From contig NZ_CP016539.2 in assembly GCF_001687605.2 (NCBI RefSeq), forward strand, positions 1,332,501 through 1,396,500: 64,000 nucleotides of DNA. The letters run 5' to 3'. Shown here one piece after another: positions 9,923-18,618 of this stretch. Origin of the DNA: Planococcus plakortidis. Its GTDB lineage: Bacteria; Bacillota; Bacilli; Bacillales_A; Planococcaceae. The position numbers and the translations under genes are program-made. Within the stretch, counting starts at the first letter, position 1; each line of letters starts with the position of its first letter. The notes beneath the pieces were generated by a model that searched no databases, was not told the origin of the DNA, and saw only the letters and a list, made by a program, of their open reading frames with translations.

Positions 9923-10399
9923 GTGTTGCTCGGGAAAAAGCGGAAACTAGGCAGAAAGATTGAAGATATCACAGTCGGCGAGAAGTTGAAGCTGACGGAA
10001 AAGATCGAGGATAAGGATTTGCTCTTGTATCTTGGGCTGACAAACGATGGAAATCCTTTATACATCCAGCATGACTTCGCTTCAACGACCAGTTTCGAGA
10101 AGCCGGTCGTGCCGAACATCATGTTAACGGGAATCATTACATCGGCAGTCTCCAAGTATATGCCGGGGCCGGGCTCATATATTTGCGAACAGCAACTGGT
10201 ATTCAAGAAGCCGGTTTACCATTACGCGACAGTCGATTTCCTTTTGGAAGTGACCGACGTGGATGTAAGGGGGAACTTGGTGACCATCCGTGTAGAAGGG
10301 ACGGATGAAGAAGGTAGCCTTTGCATAGAAGGAAAGATCGTGGCACAGCCGCCGAAGACGTCGACTCAATTGACGACCCAGGCGATGGAGAATTTCTAG
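9923..10399 (+). CDS. MaoC-like hotdog-fold protein
   Basis: The 158-residue product has a MaoC/R-hydratase-type hotdog fold: KIEDITVGEKLKLTEKIEDKDLLLYLGLTNDGNPLYIQHDFA contains the hydratase-2-like segment in which Asp and His act in catalytic members (here D and H around residues 52-60), followed by PVVPNIMLTGIITSAVSKYMPGPG. GTG 9923 is chosen because AGGGGAGGG lies 7 bp upstream and ATG 9896 coincides with the predicted transcript start. The substrate is not recognisable; enoyl-CoA hydration is the family's usual chemistry. It precedes phoP by 45 bp and is likely cotranscribed with the two-component system. Confidence 0.75.
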   Translation: MLLGKKRKLGRKIEDITVGEKLKLTEKIEDKDLLLYLGLTNDGNPLYIQHDFASTTSFEKPVVPNIMLTGIITSAVSKYMPGPGSYICEQQLVFKKPVYHYATVDFLLEVTDVDVRGNLVTIRVEGTDEEGSLCIEGKIVAQPPKTSTQLTTQAMENF

Positions 10400-10444
10400 A
10401 GCGGTTTGGGATGGGGGTTCCAAATTGAGTGTGGAGGATGCAAA

Positions 10445-11152
10445 ATGCCGAAGAAAATTTTGATCATTGAAGACGAACATTCGATTGCAACGCTGTTATC
10501 TTATAATTTGGTGCAGGCCGGATATGAGACGATTATCGCAAATGACGGGAAGCAAGGTTATGAACAGGCGCTCAGTGAGAACCCGGACTTGATCGTGCTG
10601 GATTTGATGCTTCCTTCAATGGATGGCGTGGAAGTGTGCAAATCATTGCGCCAGCAGAAAGTGAATACGCCGATCATCATGCTGACGGCAAAAGGCGATG
10701 AGTTCGATAAAGTTCTTGGCCTGGAGCTGGGCGCGGATGATTACATGACCAAGCCATTCAGCCCGCGTGAAGTGGTCGCCCGCATCAAAGCGGTACTGCG
10801 CAGGGCAGAAACGAGCCCTGTTATCCAGCAGGACGGTTCTGCCCCATATGTGTTCGGTAAGTTGCAGATTTTCCCGGATAGATTCGAAGTATTTTTGGAT
10901 GAAAAACAATTGGAATTTACGCCTAAAGAATTCGAACTGCTCGTCTACCTGGCAGAAAATAAAAACAGAGTGTTGACCCGCGACCAATTATTGAGTGCTG
11001 TGTGGAAATACGATTTCGCAGGCGATACGCGTATTGTTGACGTCCACGTCAGCCATCTGCGCGAAAAGATCGAAGCGAATACACGCAAGCCGACTTTTAT
11101 CAAGACCATCCGTGGCCTGGGCTATAAATTCGAGGAGCCGAAAAGTTCATGA
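10445..11152 (+). CDS. phoP: Response regulator PhoP
   Basis: The 235-residue OmpR/PhoB-type regulator has a receiver domain (about 1-120) with acidic E9-D10-E11, phosphoacceptor D53 in LDLMLPSMDG and the conserved lysine in MTKPFSPREV, followed by a winged-helix DNA-binding domain (about 130-232; PKEFELLVYLAENKNRVLTRDQLL). GTGGAGG precedes ATG 10445; an in-frame TTG at 10406 is upstream of the ribosome site. The last four bases overlap phoR. Position between mdh and polA matches phoP of B. subtilis, the phosphate-starvation regulator. A set of PhoP-box-like repeats lies at 13781-13808. Confidence 0.9.
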   Translation: MPKKILIIEDEHSIATLLSYNLVQAGYETIIANDGKQGYEQALSENPDLIVLDLMLPSMDGVEVCKSLRQQKVNTPIIMLTAKGDEFDKVLGLELGADDYMTKPFSPREVVARIKAVLRRAETSPVIQQDGSAPYVFGKLQIFPDRFEVFLDEKQLEFTPKEFELLVYLAENKNRVLTRDQLLSAVWKYDFAGDTRIVDVHVSHLREKIEANTRKPTFIKTIRGLGYKFEEPKSS

Positions 11153-12549
11153 CTTTCCGGCGCCGCCTGCTATTTTCCTTGCTGTTATGGATCGGTACGC
11201 TGCTCGTCGGTCTCTATTTGATTGTGCTCCAGTTCCTTCCATTATATGAAGAGGCGGAAAACAAATCCGCAGTCTGGGTGGCGCTTGGGCTTATTTTCCT
11301 GATCGGCCTGGGAATTTCCGCTGTCATCGGAAACCGCATAATCCGCCTGCAAGTAGAACCGGTGGAAAATGCGACAGAAACCGCAGTGGAACTGGTAAAA
11401 GGAAATTACCGCGCTCGCGCCTATGAATCCGATGCCCAGGGCAGCTTGGAGTTGAATAAGACGATCAATGTGCTTGCCCGGAACTTGCAGGAAGTCGCCG
11501 CTGTCCGCTTGATGGAACAGGAAAGGCTAAAAACATTGATCGAGAATATGGGCAGTGCTTTAGTGATGATTGACCGCCAGGGAACGATTTCATTGGTCAA
11601 CCGGGCGTTTCTCGAGGAAACCGGCCTGAGCAGTGAAGCGGTCCTTGGCAGCCTGTACAGGGAAATCGATATTGCGCCAGAGCTTAAATCCTTCATTGAA
11701 ACAGTATTCATGACAGAGACCCGTTCCCGCGACCAGATCGAGTTTGCCGAAGGGCTGAAAATGAAAAACTTGGATGTCTACGGGGCGCCGGTCATCGGAG
11801 AGCATGAGCGTTGGCTCGGGGTGGTCATCGTTTTCCACGATATTACCGAGTTGAAGAAATTGGAGCAGGTGCGCAAGGATTTCGTCGCGAATGTTTCCCA
11901 CGAATTGCGCACGCCCGTCACGTCGATCAAAGGTTTTTCAGAAACCTTGCTGGACGGGGCTTATCAGGACAAGGACACGTTATTGTCCTTTCTGGAAATC
12001 ATACAGACGGAAAGCAACCGATTGGAAATGCTTATCAATGATTTGCTTAACCTGTCGAATATGGAACGTTCCGCTTTCGAAATCGAATTGACGCCGACCG
12101 ACATGAAAGCCGTGATTGAATGGGCTGTCGAAACGGTACACCCGAAACTGGCAGAAAAGAATATAAGCCTTGAATTGGACCTCGCGCCAGTTATCGTCAA
12201 CGGCGACGGGAACCGGCTCATCCAAGTCATCGTCAATTTATTGATCAATGCCGCTACTTATTCACAGGAAAATACCACGGTGGCGATAGGGCTCTATGCT
12301 GAAGAGGGCCGCGCAATCGTGAAAGTGGCAGACCAGGGAATCGGCATCGAGGCGGCCGAAATCGGGCGCTTGTTTGAGCGTTTTTACCGTGTAGACCGTG
12401 CCCGCAGCCGGAATTCAGGGGGCACGGGACTTGGGCTTTCAATCGTCAAACATATCATTGAAGCGCATCATGGCAATGTCGAAGTCGAAAGCGAAGTCGG
12501 CGTAGGGACGACCTTTACTGTCTATTTGCCCCTTGCGGAAGAAATTTAG
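11149..12549 (+). CDS. phoR: Sensor histidine kinase PhoR, short form
   Basis: The 466-residue membrane kinase has TM1 at about residues 5-27, a tiny outside loop of about 12-15 residues, TM2 at about 42-62, HAMP, a PAS domain (about 125-225), the HisKA box SHELRTPVTSIKG with H251, and HATPase motifs (NLLINAATYS, ADQGIGI, GGTGLGLSIVK). B. subtilis PhoR is about 580 residues and has an extracellular PDC-like domain; that part is missing here, so sensing must be within the membrane or cytoplasm. ATGA overlap with phoP. The pairing with PhoP and chromosomal position support the name. Confidence 0.85.
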   Translation: MTFRRRLLFSLLLWIGTLLVGLYLIVLQFLPLYEEAENKSAVWVALGLIFLIGLGISAVIGNRIIRLQVEPVENATETAVELVKGNYRARAYESDAQGSLELNKTINVLARNLQEVAAVRLMEQERLKTLIENMGSALVMIDRQGTISLVNRAFLEETGLSSEAVLGSLYREIDIAPELKSFIETVFMTETRSRDQIEFAEGLKMKNLDVYGAPVIGEHERWLGVVIVFHDITELKKLEQVRKDFVANVSHELRTPVTSIKGFSETLLDGAYQDKDTLLSFLEIIQTESNRLEMLINDLLNLSNMERSAFEIELTPTDMKAVIEWAVETVHPKLAEKNISLELDLAPVIVNGDGNRLIQVIVNLLINAATYSQENTTVAIGLYAEEGRAIVKVADQGIGIEAAEIGRLFERFYRVDRARSRNSGGTGLGLSIVKHIIEAHHGNVEVESEVGVGTTFTVYLPLAEEI

Positions 12550-12558
12550 GAGGAACAT

Positions 12559-13779
12559 ATGGAAACCAAACACCCATTTTTGCCGATCATCGTCGGTACG
12601 GATATGAATGCATACAATATGGCGATTTCATTTCATGAAGCGTATGGCATCAAGCCGATCTTGATCGGGAAAGAGCCGTTGTCCTTTACGGAGATGAGCT
12701 CGATCACTGAAACCATCGAATTTGACAAGAAGTTGTCTGAACCGGAACATTTTGCGGATATTTTGATCGGCATGGCCGAGAAATACAGGGCCCCAGGAAA
12801 AACTTTATTGCTGGTCGGCACGAACGATCTATACGTGCGCTTGATCATCGAAAATGCCAAAGTGCTGCGCGAACATTATGTCTTCAATTACCCGACTGAA
12901 GAGTTGATGAACAAATTGCAGATGAAGGCGAATTTTTACGAACTATGCAAAGAACATGGGATCGACACACCGACGACGTATTTCTATAATTGCAGCCAGG
13001 ATGTCCCGTTCGACGATAGCGATATGATGTATCCGGTCGTCGTCAAACCGAGCAATGGCATCGAATACAGCCGCAACAAGTTCGAAGGGCAGGAAAAAGT
13101 CTTTAAAGTGGACAGCCCGAAAGCATTATTCGAAGTCATCCAGAAAATCAAGGCAAGCGGCTATCGCGACGAATTGATCATCCAGGATTTTATCCCAGGT
13201 GACGATACATATATGTGGGATTCCGTCATTTACGCCAATTCCAAAGGCCAGACGCAATTGGTGACGTTTGCGCAAGTCGTCTTGCAGGAGCACACCGTCA
13301 CGGCCATCGGCAATTACACGGCGCTCATCACGCGCTTCGACAAGGAAATGATGCAAAAGCTCCAGCATTTCCTTGAAGCGGTCGGCTATACCGGATTTGC
13401 CAATTTCGATTTGAAATACGATTCGCGCGATAAGAAATTCAAAGTCTTCGAAGTGAATATCCGTCAAGGCCGCTCGAGTTATTATGTAACCGCGCTCGGC
13501 CACAATATGGCAGAGTACCTGGTCGATGATTTGATCTACAAGATAGATAAGCCGATCACTTATTTGAATGAAGATTTCCTGTTCACGGTCGTCCCGAAAG
13601 TGGTATTGCGCAATTTCGTCCAAAACCAGGCGGTCCAAAAAGACATCAAGCGCTTGATCAAGGAAAAGAAATGGGGCAATCCGCTATTCTATAAAAAAGA
13701 TACCCATATGAAACGCAAGCTGTATCTTTTTGCGCGCCAAGTGAATTATTATAAGAAATACAAAAACAATCAATGGTAA
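12559..13779 (+). CDS. ATP-grasp carboxylate-amine ligase, D-amino-acid ligase-like
   Basis: The 406-residue protein begins with the pattern PIIVGTDMNAYNMAISFHEAYGI seen in the D-aspartate ligase/COG3919 type of ATP-grasp proteins. VVKPSNGIEYS and later FEVNIRQGRSSYYV carry the nucleotide and Mg ligands (K, E, N). In enterococci such an enzyme adds D-Asp to the peptidoglycan precursor; Planococcus cell walls are reported as L-Lys-D-Glu cross-bridged, so this is a good candidate for making that bridge (inference). AGGAGG-type site precedes ATG; it starts 9 bp after phoR and is in the same unit, which B. subtilis lacks. The exact substrate cannot be read. Confidence 0.75.
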   Translation: METKHPFLPIIVGTDMNAYNMAISFHEAYGIKPILIGKEPLSFTEMSSITETIEFDKKLSEPEHFADILIGMAEKYRAPGKTLLLVGTNDLYVRLIIENAKVLREHYVFNYPTEELMNKLQMKANFYELCKEHGIDTPTTYFYNCSQDVPFDDSDMMYPVVVKPSNGIEYSRNKFEGQEKVFKVDSPKALFEVIQKIKASGYRDELIIQDFIPGDDTYMWDSVIYANSKGQTQLVTFAQVVLQEHTVTAIGNYTALITRFDKEMMQKLQHFLEAVGYTGFANFDLKYDSRDKKFKVFEVNIRQGRSSYYVTALGHNMAEYLVDDLIYKIDKPITYLNEDFLFTVVPKVVLRNFVQNQAVQKDIKRLIKEKKWGNPLFYKKDTHMKRKLYLFARQVNYYKKYKNNQW

Positions 13780-13780
13780 G

Positions 13781-13808
13781 TTTACAATGGCTTAACACCA
13801 GCTTCACA
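13781..13808 (+). promoter_or_regulatory. PhoP-box-like direct repeats
   Basis: TTTACA (13781-13786), TTAACA (13792-13797) and TTCACA (13803-13808) are separated by exactly 5 bp each, the arrangement known for PhoP binding in Bacillus (TTHACA repeats at 11-bp period). A possible -10, TATTCT (13819-13824), lies 10 bp downstream. Transcription from it would run straight into the hairpin at 13855-13883. Confidence 0.55.
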
Positions 13809-13854
13809 ATCGGGTGCTATTCTTTAATAGAACCCCCTTCAACCGCATGACTTG

Positions 13855-13883
13855 AAAAAGAGCCCCTCCCCGGGCTCTTTTTC
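13855..13883. terminator. Terminator between the pho unit and hflK
   Basis: AAAAAGAGCCC and GGGCTCTTTTT form an 11-bp stem with a six-base loop; the A-run and T-run on either side would let it work in both directions. Confidence 0.85.
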
Positions 13884-13900
13884 CATTTTCCTGAAACTAT

Positions 13901-13931
13901 TTCACAATCATTCCGTATACATAGATATAAA
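13901..13931 (+). promoter_or_regulatory. Weak candidate promoter for hflKC
   Basis: TTCACA (13901-13906) and TATAAA (13926-13931), 19 bp apart, between the terminator and the hflK ribosome site. The spacing is long, so the assignment is uncertain. Confidence 0.35.
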
Positions 13932-13950
13932 GATAAAAGGGGGAAACACC

Positions 13951-14922
13951 ATGACGACAAAACGAGTGCTGTCGATTATCGGCTTATCGATTGCGGGCAT
14001 ACTTTTATTGGTCGCTGTCTTCACTTCCTGGTATACCGTCGATGAATCGGAGCAGGCAGTCATCATCACATTCGGTGAAGCGGGGGAACCGGTGACGGAA
14101 TCGGGGCTTCATTTCAAGATGCCTTGGCCGATCCAAAAAGCGGAAGTGATGTCAAAAGAAACGTATAGCCTTCAATTTGGCTATGACCAAAATGCGGACG
14201 GGGAAGTTACATCCTACGATAAGGAAACCAAAATGATCACGGGAGACGAGAACATTGTCCTGACGGATCTTGTGGTCCAGTGGAAAATCACCGACCCGAA
14301 AAAATTCCTGTTCAATGCCGAAGACCCCCGTGAAATGCTTCACGATGCCACATCCGCCTCCATCCGGTCGATCATTGGCAGTTCCTTGATCGATGATGCC
14401 CTAACTTCAGGGAAAGCGGAAATCGAAGCGGAAACACGTGACTTGCTGTCATCGCTTATCGAGGAATACGATATCGGCATTTCGGTGTTGGCTGTGAAGT
14501 TGCAGGATGTAGAGCTGCCGAACGAAGAAGTCCGCGCGGCGTTCACGAACGTGACGGACGCACGTGAGACGATGAACACCAAAATCAACGAAGCGAATAA
14601 ATACGAAAACCAGAAGCGCAACGAAGCGTTGGGTGAAAAATCCGCCATCAATTCCCGGGCGGAAGCGCAAAAAGTCGAGCGCGTCGAACAGGCTCGAGGA
14701 GACGTTGCCGTATTCGATAAACTCTACGCCGAATATGAAAGCAACCCGGAAGTAACAAGACAGCGTTTGATCATGGAAACCCTGGAATCGGTATTGCCGG
14801 ACGCCAAGCTGTATATCATGAATGACGACGAAGGAACGATGAAATATCTGCCGCTCGGCGAAATGCAGACCGCGATACCGCCGGCAACAGAAGAACAAAC
14901 TGAAGAAGGGGGCGGCAACTGA
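13951..14922 (+). CDS. hflK: SPFH-family protein HflK
   Basis: HflK forms with HflC a membrane-anchored SPFH cage; in E. coli it surrounds FtsH and controls its access to substrates. The 323-residue protein has one N-terminal TM (about 8-28), the SPFH/band-7 domain (about 30-230, ESEQAVIITFGE at its start), and a coiled-coil segment rich in A/E/K/R/Q (about 205-275). ATG 13951 follows AAAAGGGGG; the longer reading frame from 13852 would run through the terminator. hflC starts at the last base of its stop codon (TGATG), so the two are translationally coupled. Confidence 0.88.
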   Translation: MTTKRVLSIIGLSIAGILLLVAVFTSWYTVDESEQAVIITFGEAGEPVTESGLHFKMPWPIQKAEVMSKETYSLQFGYDQNADGEVTSYDKETKMITGDENIVLTDLVVQWKITDPKKFLFNAEDPREMLHDATSASIRSIIGSSLIDDALTSGKAEIEAETRDLLSSLIEEYDIGISVLAVKLQDVELPNEEVRAAFTNVTDARETMNTKINEANKYENQKRNEALGEKSAINSRAEAQKVERVEQARGDVAVFDKLYAEYESNPEVTRQRLIMETLESVLPDAKLYIMNDDEGTMKYLPLGEMQTAIPPATEEQTEEGGGN

Positions 14923-15902
14923 TGGATCCGAAACAGCCATTCGGCAATTCCAATACAACGGATATCTTCGGCAATAAGAACCGGGCGAAAAAACCGAGAG
15001 AGCAGAGGGAACCGATCAATTACAGGAAATACTGGAAACCGATCCTTATCTCGACCATCTTATTTTTCGCTTTGTTGATCGTCCTGACCAATACCTATGT
15101 CGTGAAAGAAAATGAATACCGGGTCGTCCGGCAATTCGGCGAAGTTGTCAAAGTCCAGGAAGAACCGGGCATCAAGATGAAAATCCCGTTCATCCAAAGC
15201 GTCACGACCATTCCGAAATATCAGATGACCTATGACGTAACGGAAGCGGAGATCAATACGAAAGACAAAAAGCGCATTTTGATCGATAATTACGCTGTCT
15301 GGCGAGTAACCGACCCGCTGAGCATGATCTCGAACGCCGGTACAATCATCAATGCCGAATCGCGCATGGAAGAGTTCATCTATTCCGTGGTGCGGACCGA
15401 GCTCGGGCAGCTGAATTATGACGAAATCATCAATGATGAGAATTCATCTCGGGGCAGCCTGAACGACACAGTGACGGAAAGGGTCAATGAATTGCTCGAA
15501 ACCGACCATTACGGCATCAAAGTCGTCGACGTCCGCATGAAGCGGACCGATTTGCCGGCAGAAAACGAACAAGCCGTCTTTACGCGCATGATCTCAGAGC
15601 GGGATTCAACGGCACAGGATTATTTGTCGCAAGGGGACGCGCGCAAGCGTGAAATCGAAGCGCAAGCCGACCGCGAGGCACAGGAAGTGATCGCGACCGC
15701 CAAAAAAGAAGCGGCCTTGATCCAAGCGGATGGGGAATCGGAAGCAGCCCAAATCTATAACGAATCGTTCTCGAAAGACCCTGAGTTTTATGAGCTGTAC
15801 CGTTCACTCGAATCATATTCGAAAACGGTCGGTGAAGATACGGTGATCATCATGCCGTCGGATTCTCCTTATGCAAGGCTGCTATCCGGAAATCTTGAAT
15901 AG
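14922..15902 (+). CDS. hflC: SPFH-family protein HflC
   Basis: Partner of HflK. The 326-residue protein has a cytoplasmic basic N-terminus (about 40 residues), one TM (about 43-63), the band-7 domain beginning VKENEYRVVRQFGEVVKV, and a long coiled coil (about 215-285: RKREIEAQADREAQEVIATAKKEAA in parts). The start overlaps the hflK stop by one base. The insertion of hflKC between phoR and polA differs from B. subtilis, where these two genes adjoin. A long-loop terminator follows. Confidence 0.87.
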   Translation: MDPKQPFGNSNTTDIFGNKNRAKKPREQREPINYRKYWKPILISTILFFALLIVLTNTYVVKENEYRVVRQFGEVVKVQEEPGIKMKIPFIQSVTTIPKYQMTYDVTEAEINTKDKKRILIDNYAVWRVTDPLSMISNAGTIINAESRMEEFIYSVVRTELGQLNYDEIINDENSSRGSLNDTVTERVNELLETDHYGIKVVDVRMKRTDLPAENEQAVFTRMISERDSTAQDYLSQGDARKREIEAQADREAQEVIATAKKEAALIQADGESEAAQIYNESFSKDPEFYELYRSLESYSKTVGEDTVIIMPSDSPYARLLSGNLE

Positions 15903-15908
15903 CTGACG

Positions 15909-15968
15909 AGCCGTCATTTCTCTTCTATTTGCCTGCGTGGTAAAATAAAGGGAATGACGGCTTTTTTT
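15909..15968 (+). terminator. Long-loop terminator with the polA promoter in its loop
   Basis: AGCCGTCATT (15909-15918) pairs with AATGACGGCT (15953-15962), followed by T7, with a 34-base loop. The loop holds an extended -10 element, TGG-TAAAAT (15938-15946), likely the polA start site. The same CTGCGTGGTAA string occurs at the pfkA promoter (2912-2922). Confidence 0.65.
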
Positions 15969-15986
15969 ATGGAAAGGGGTAATTTT

Positions 15987-18605
15987 GTGTCAAAGAAAAT
16001 TCTATTGCTCGATGGCAACAGCCTGGCATACCGTGCATTTTTCGCGCTGCCATTATTGACGAATGACAACGGGGTGCACACGAATGCAGTATACGGTTTT
16101 ACAACGATGCTGCAAAAGCTATTGGAGGAAGAAAAGCCGACCCATATGATGGTGGCATTCGATGCCGGAAAGACGACATTCCGCAACGAAGCTTTTAAAG
16201 AATACAAAGGTGGCCGGCAAAAGACCCCACCGGAGCTGTCTGAGCAATTCCCGTATTTGCGCAAATTGCTTTCAGCTTACCAAATCAAACAATACGAACT
16301 CGATAATTATGAGGCGGATGATATCATCGGCACGCTGAGCCTTCAAGCCGAACAGGCAGGCGACCAAGTCGTTGTCGTTTCCGGCGACAAGGATTTAACG
16401 CAACTCGCCTCGGATTCAACGGTCGTCTACATCACGCGAAAAGGCATCACCGATATCGAGAAATATACGGTGGACCATATCCAAGAGAAATACGGCCTGA
16501 CGCCGCTGCAGATCATCGACATGAAAGGCTTGATGGGCGATTCATCCGATAACATTCCGGGCGTTCCGGGCGTCGGGGAAAAAACGGCGTTGAAACTGCT
16601 CGCCAAATACGGGTCCGTGGAAGGCGTCTACGGGGCGATCGAAGAGCAGAAGGGCAAAATGAAGGAAAAGCTCGTGGAAAACGAGGAGCTCGCCTATTTG
16701 TCTAAGAAGCTCGCGACGATCGAGCGCCAAGCGCCGGTGGAAGTGTCGATCGATGAACTCGATTATGCAGGGCCGGACCAGGATGAACTGGTGCGCATCT
16801 GGAACGAGCTTGCTTTTAAATCATTGCTGGAGAAGCTGGATTACACGACAGAAAAAACCGAGAAGGAAGACTTGAAATTCGATGTGCTCGATACAGTCGA
16901 TGCGGGCCTGCTTGAAGACGGCATGGCGGTCCATCTCGAACTGTACGATGAGCATTACCATAGCTGTGATTTGCTCGGCGTTTCATTGGCATCCGAAAAA
17001 GCGACATATGTCATCCCGATGGAAGTCGCGGAACAATCAGAAGCGCTGAAAGCCTGGCTCGAGGATCCGTCGGCGAAGAAATACATGTCCGATTCAAAAG
17101 CGGCGACAGCGGCGTTCCTCAGAAACGGCATCAAGATCGATGGGGTCGACTTCGATTTGATGCTTGGCGCCTATATCGTCAATCCTTCGCTGAAGTATAC
17201 GGATTTGGCTGATATTGTCCGTGAATATGGTTATTCGGATGTGTCGACCAATGAACAGGTTTACGGCAAAGGAGCGAAGAAAAAAATCCCTGAAGCGGCT
17301 GATTTGAATGAGCACATGGCGAGAAAAGCGAGAGCGATCTACAACGTGCGCCCCGTCGTCGTCAAAAAGCTGGAAGAAAATGAGCAATTCGATTTATACG
17401 ATAAATTGGAACTGCCGCTCGCCAAAGTGCTCGGCGAAATGGAATCGCTCGGCGTGAAGGTGGACCGTGGGCAATTGGCGGATATGGGCGTGGAATTAAA
17501 GCGCCAGCTCGGCATGATCGAACAGGAAATCTATTCGCTGGCCGGCCAGGAGTTCAACATCAATTCGCCGAAACAGCTCGGAGTCATCCTTTTCGAGCAG
17601 CTTGGCTTGCCGGTAATCAAAAAAACGAAGACCGGTTACTCGACTGCAGCGGATGTATTGGAGAAACTTGAAGGCAAACATGAAATCATCCACCATATCC
17701 TCATGTACCGCCAGCTGGGCAAATTGCTGTCGACATATATCGAAGGCTTATTGAAAGAGATCCATGAGGACGGCAAGATCCATACCCGTTTCCAGCAGGC
17801 GTTGACGACGACCGGCAGGCTCAGTTCGACCAACCCGAACTTGCAGAACATTCCGGTGCGCCTGGAAGAGGGGCGCAAGATCCGCAAAGCATTCGTCCCA
17901 TCAGAATCCGGATGGGTGATGGTCGCAGCAGACTATTCCCAGATCGAATTGCGCGTACTCGCCCATATGTCGAAAGACAAGAGCTTGATCGAAGCTTTTA
18001 AGGCAGACCTTGACATCCATACGAAAACGGCGAGCGATGTCTTCAATGTCACGCTGGAAGAAGTGACATCGGATATGCGCCGCGCCGCCAAAGCGGTAAA
18101 CTTCGGCATCGTTTATGGCATCAGCGATTATGGCTTGTCCCAAAGCCTGAATATCACCCGGAAAGAAGCGGCTGATTTCATCGAGAAATATTTAGCCAGC
18201 TTCCCGGGCGTCCAGGGCTATATGAGTTCAATCGTCGAACAGGCAAAAAAAGACGGCTATGTCACAACCCTGATGAACCGTCGCCGCTATTTGCCGGACA
18301 TCAATAGCTCGAACTTCAATTTGCGCAGCTTTGCCGAACGTACCGCGATGAATACGCCGATACAGGGCAGTGCAGCCGATATCATCAAACAGGCGATGAT
18401 CGAAATGGATGCGGCGCTTGAGCGTGAAGGCTTAAAATCGAGAATGCTCCTGCAGGTCCACGATGAGCTCATTTTCGAAGCGCCGCCCGAAGAAATCGAT
18501 CGATTAATGAAGCTGGTACCCGAAATCATGGAATCTGCAGTGGAACTGAATGTCCCGTTAAAAGTGGATATCGCGACCGGGGACACCTGGTACGATACCA
18601 AATAA
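15987..18605 (+). CDS. polA: DNA polymerase I
   Basis: PolA fills gaps in repair and Okazaki processing. GTG 15987 is chosen because GGAAAGGGGT lies 7 bp upstream; ATG 15954 lies in the terminator arm. The 872-residue protein has an N-terminal 5'-nuclease domain (about 1-290, with DNYEADDIIGT and VSGDKDLTQL), a middle exonuclease-like domain and the polymerase (motif A AADYSQIELRV, motif B RRAAKAVNFGIVYGIS, motif C LQVHDELIFE). In the middle domain the catalytic DxE segment is replaced by VHLELYDEH, so 3'-5' proofreading is predicted absent, as in B. subtilis and B. stearothermophilus Pol I. mutM follows by 13 bp. Confidence 0.96.
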   Translation: MSKKILLLDGNSLAYRAFFALPLLTNDNGVHTNAVYGFTTMLQKLLEEEKPTHMMVAFDAGKTTFRNEAFKEYKGGRQKTPPELSEQFPYLRKLLSAYQIKQYELDNYEADDIIGTLSLQAEQAGDQVVVVSGDKDLTQLASDSTVVYITRKGITDIEKYTVDHIQEKYGLTPLQIIDMKGLMGDSSDNIPGVPGVGEKTALKLLAKYGSVEGVYGAIEEQKGKMKEKLVENEELAYLSKKLATIERQAPVEVSIDELDYAGPDQDELVRIWNELAFKSLLEKLDYTTEKTEKEDLKFDVLDTVDAGLLEDGMAVHLELYDEHYHSCDLLGVSLASEKATYVIPMEVAEQSEALKAWLEDPSAKKYMSDSKAATAAFLRNGIKIDGVDFDLMLGAYIVNPSLKYTDLADIVREYGYSDVSTNEQVYGKGAKKKIPEAADLNEHMARKARAIYNVRPVVVKKLEENEQFDLYDKLELPLAKVLGEMESLGVKVDRGQLADMGVELKRQLGMIEQEIYSLAGQEFNINSPKQLGVILFEQLGLPVIKKTKTGYSTAADVLEKLEGKHEIIHHILMYRQLGKLLSTYIEGLLKEIHEDGKIHTRFQQALTTTGRLSSTNPNLQNIPVRLEEGRKIRKAFVPSESGWVMVAADYSQIELRVLAHMSKDKSLIEAFKADLDIHTKTASDVFNVTLEEVTSDMRRAAKAVNFGIVYGISDYGLSQSLNITRKEAADFIEKYLASFPGVQGYMSSIVEQAKKDGYVTTLMNRRRYLPDINSSNFNLRSFAERTAMNTPIQGSAADIIKQAMIEMDAALEREGLKSRMLLQVHDELIFEAPPEEIDRLMKLVPEIMESAVELNVPLKVDIATGDTWYDTK

Positions 18606-18618
18606 GGAGGAATATGCG

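Noticed and set aside
15954-15986. Longer PolA start at ATG 15954
   Set aside because: It lies in the right arm of the terminator; GTG 15987 has a proper ribosome site.
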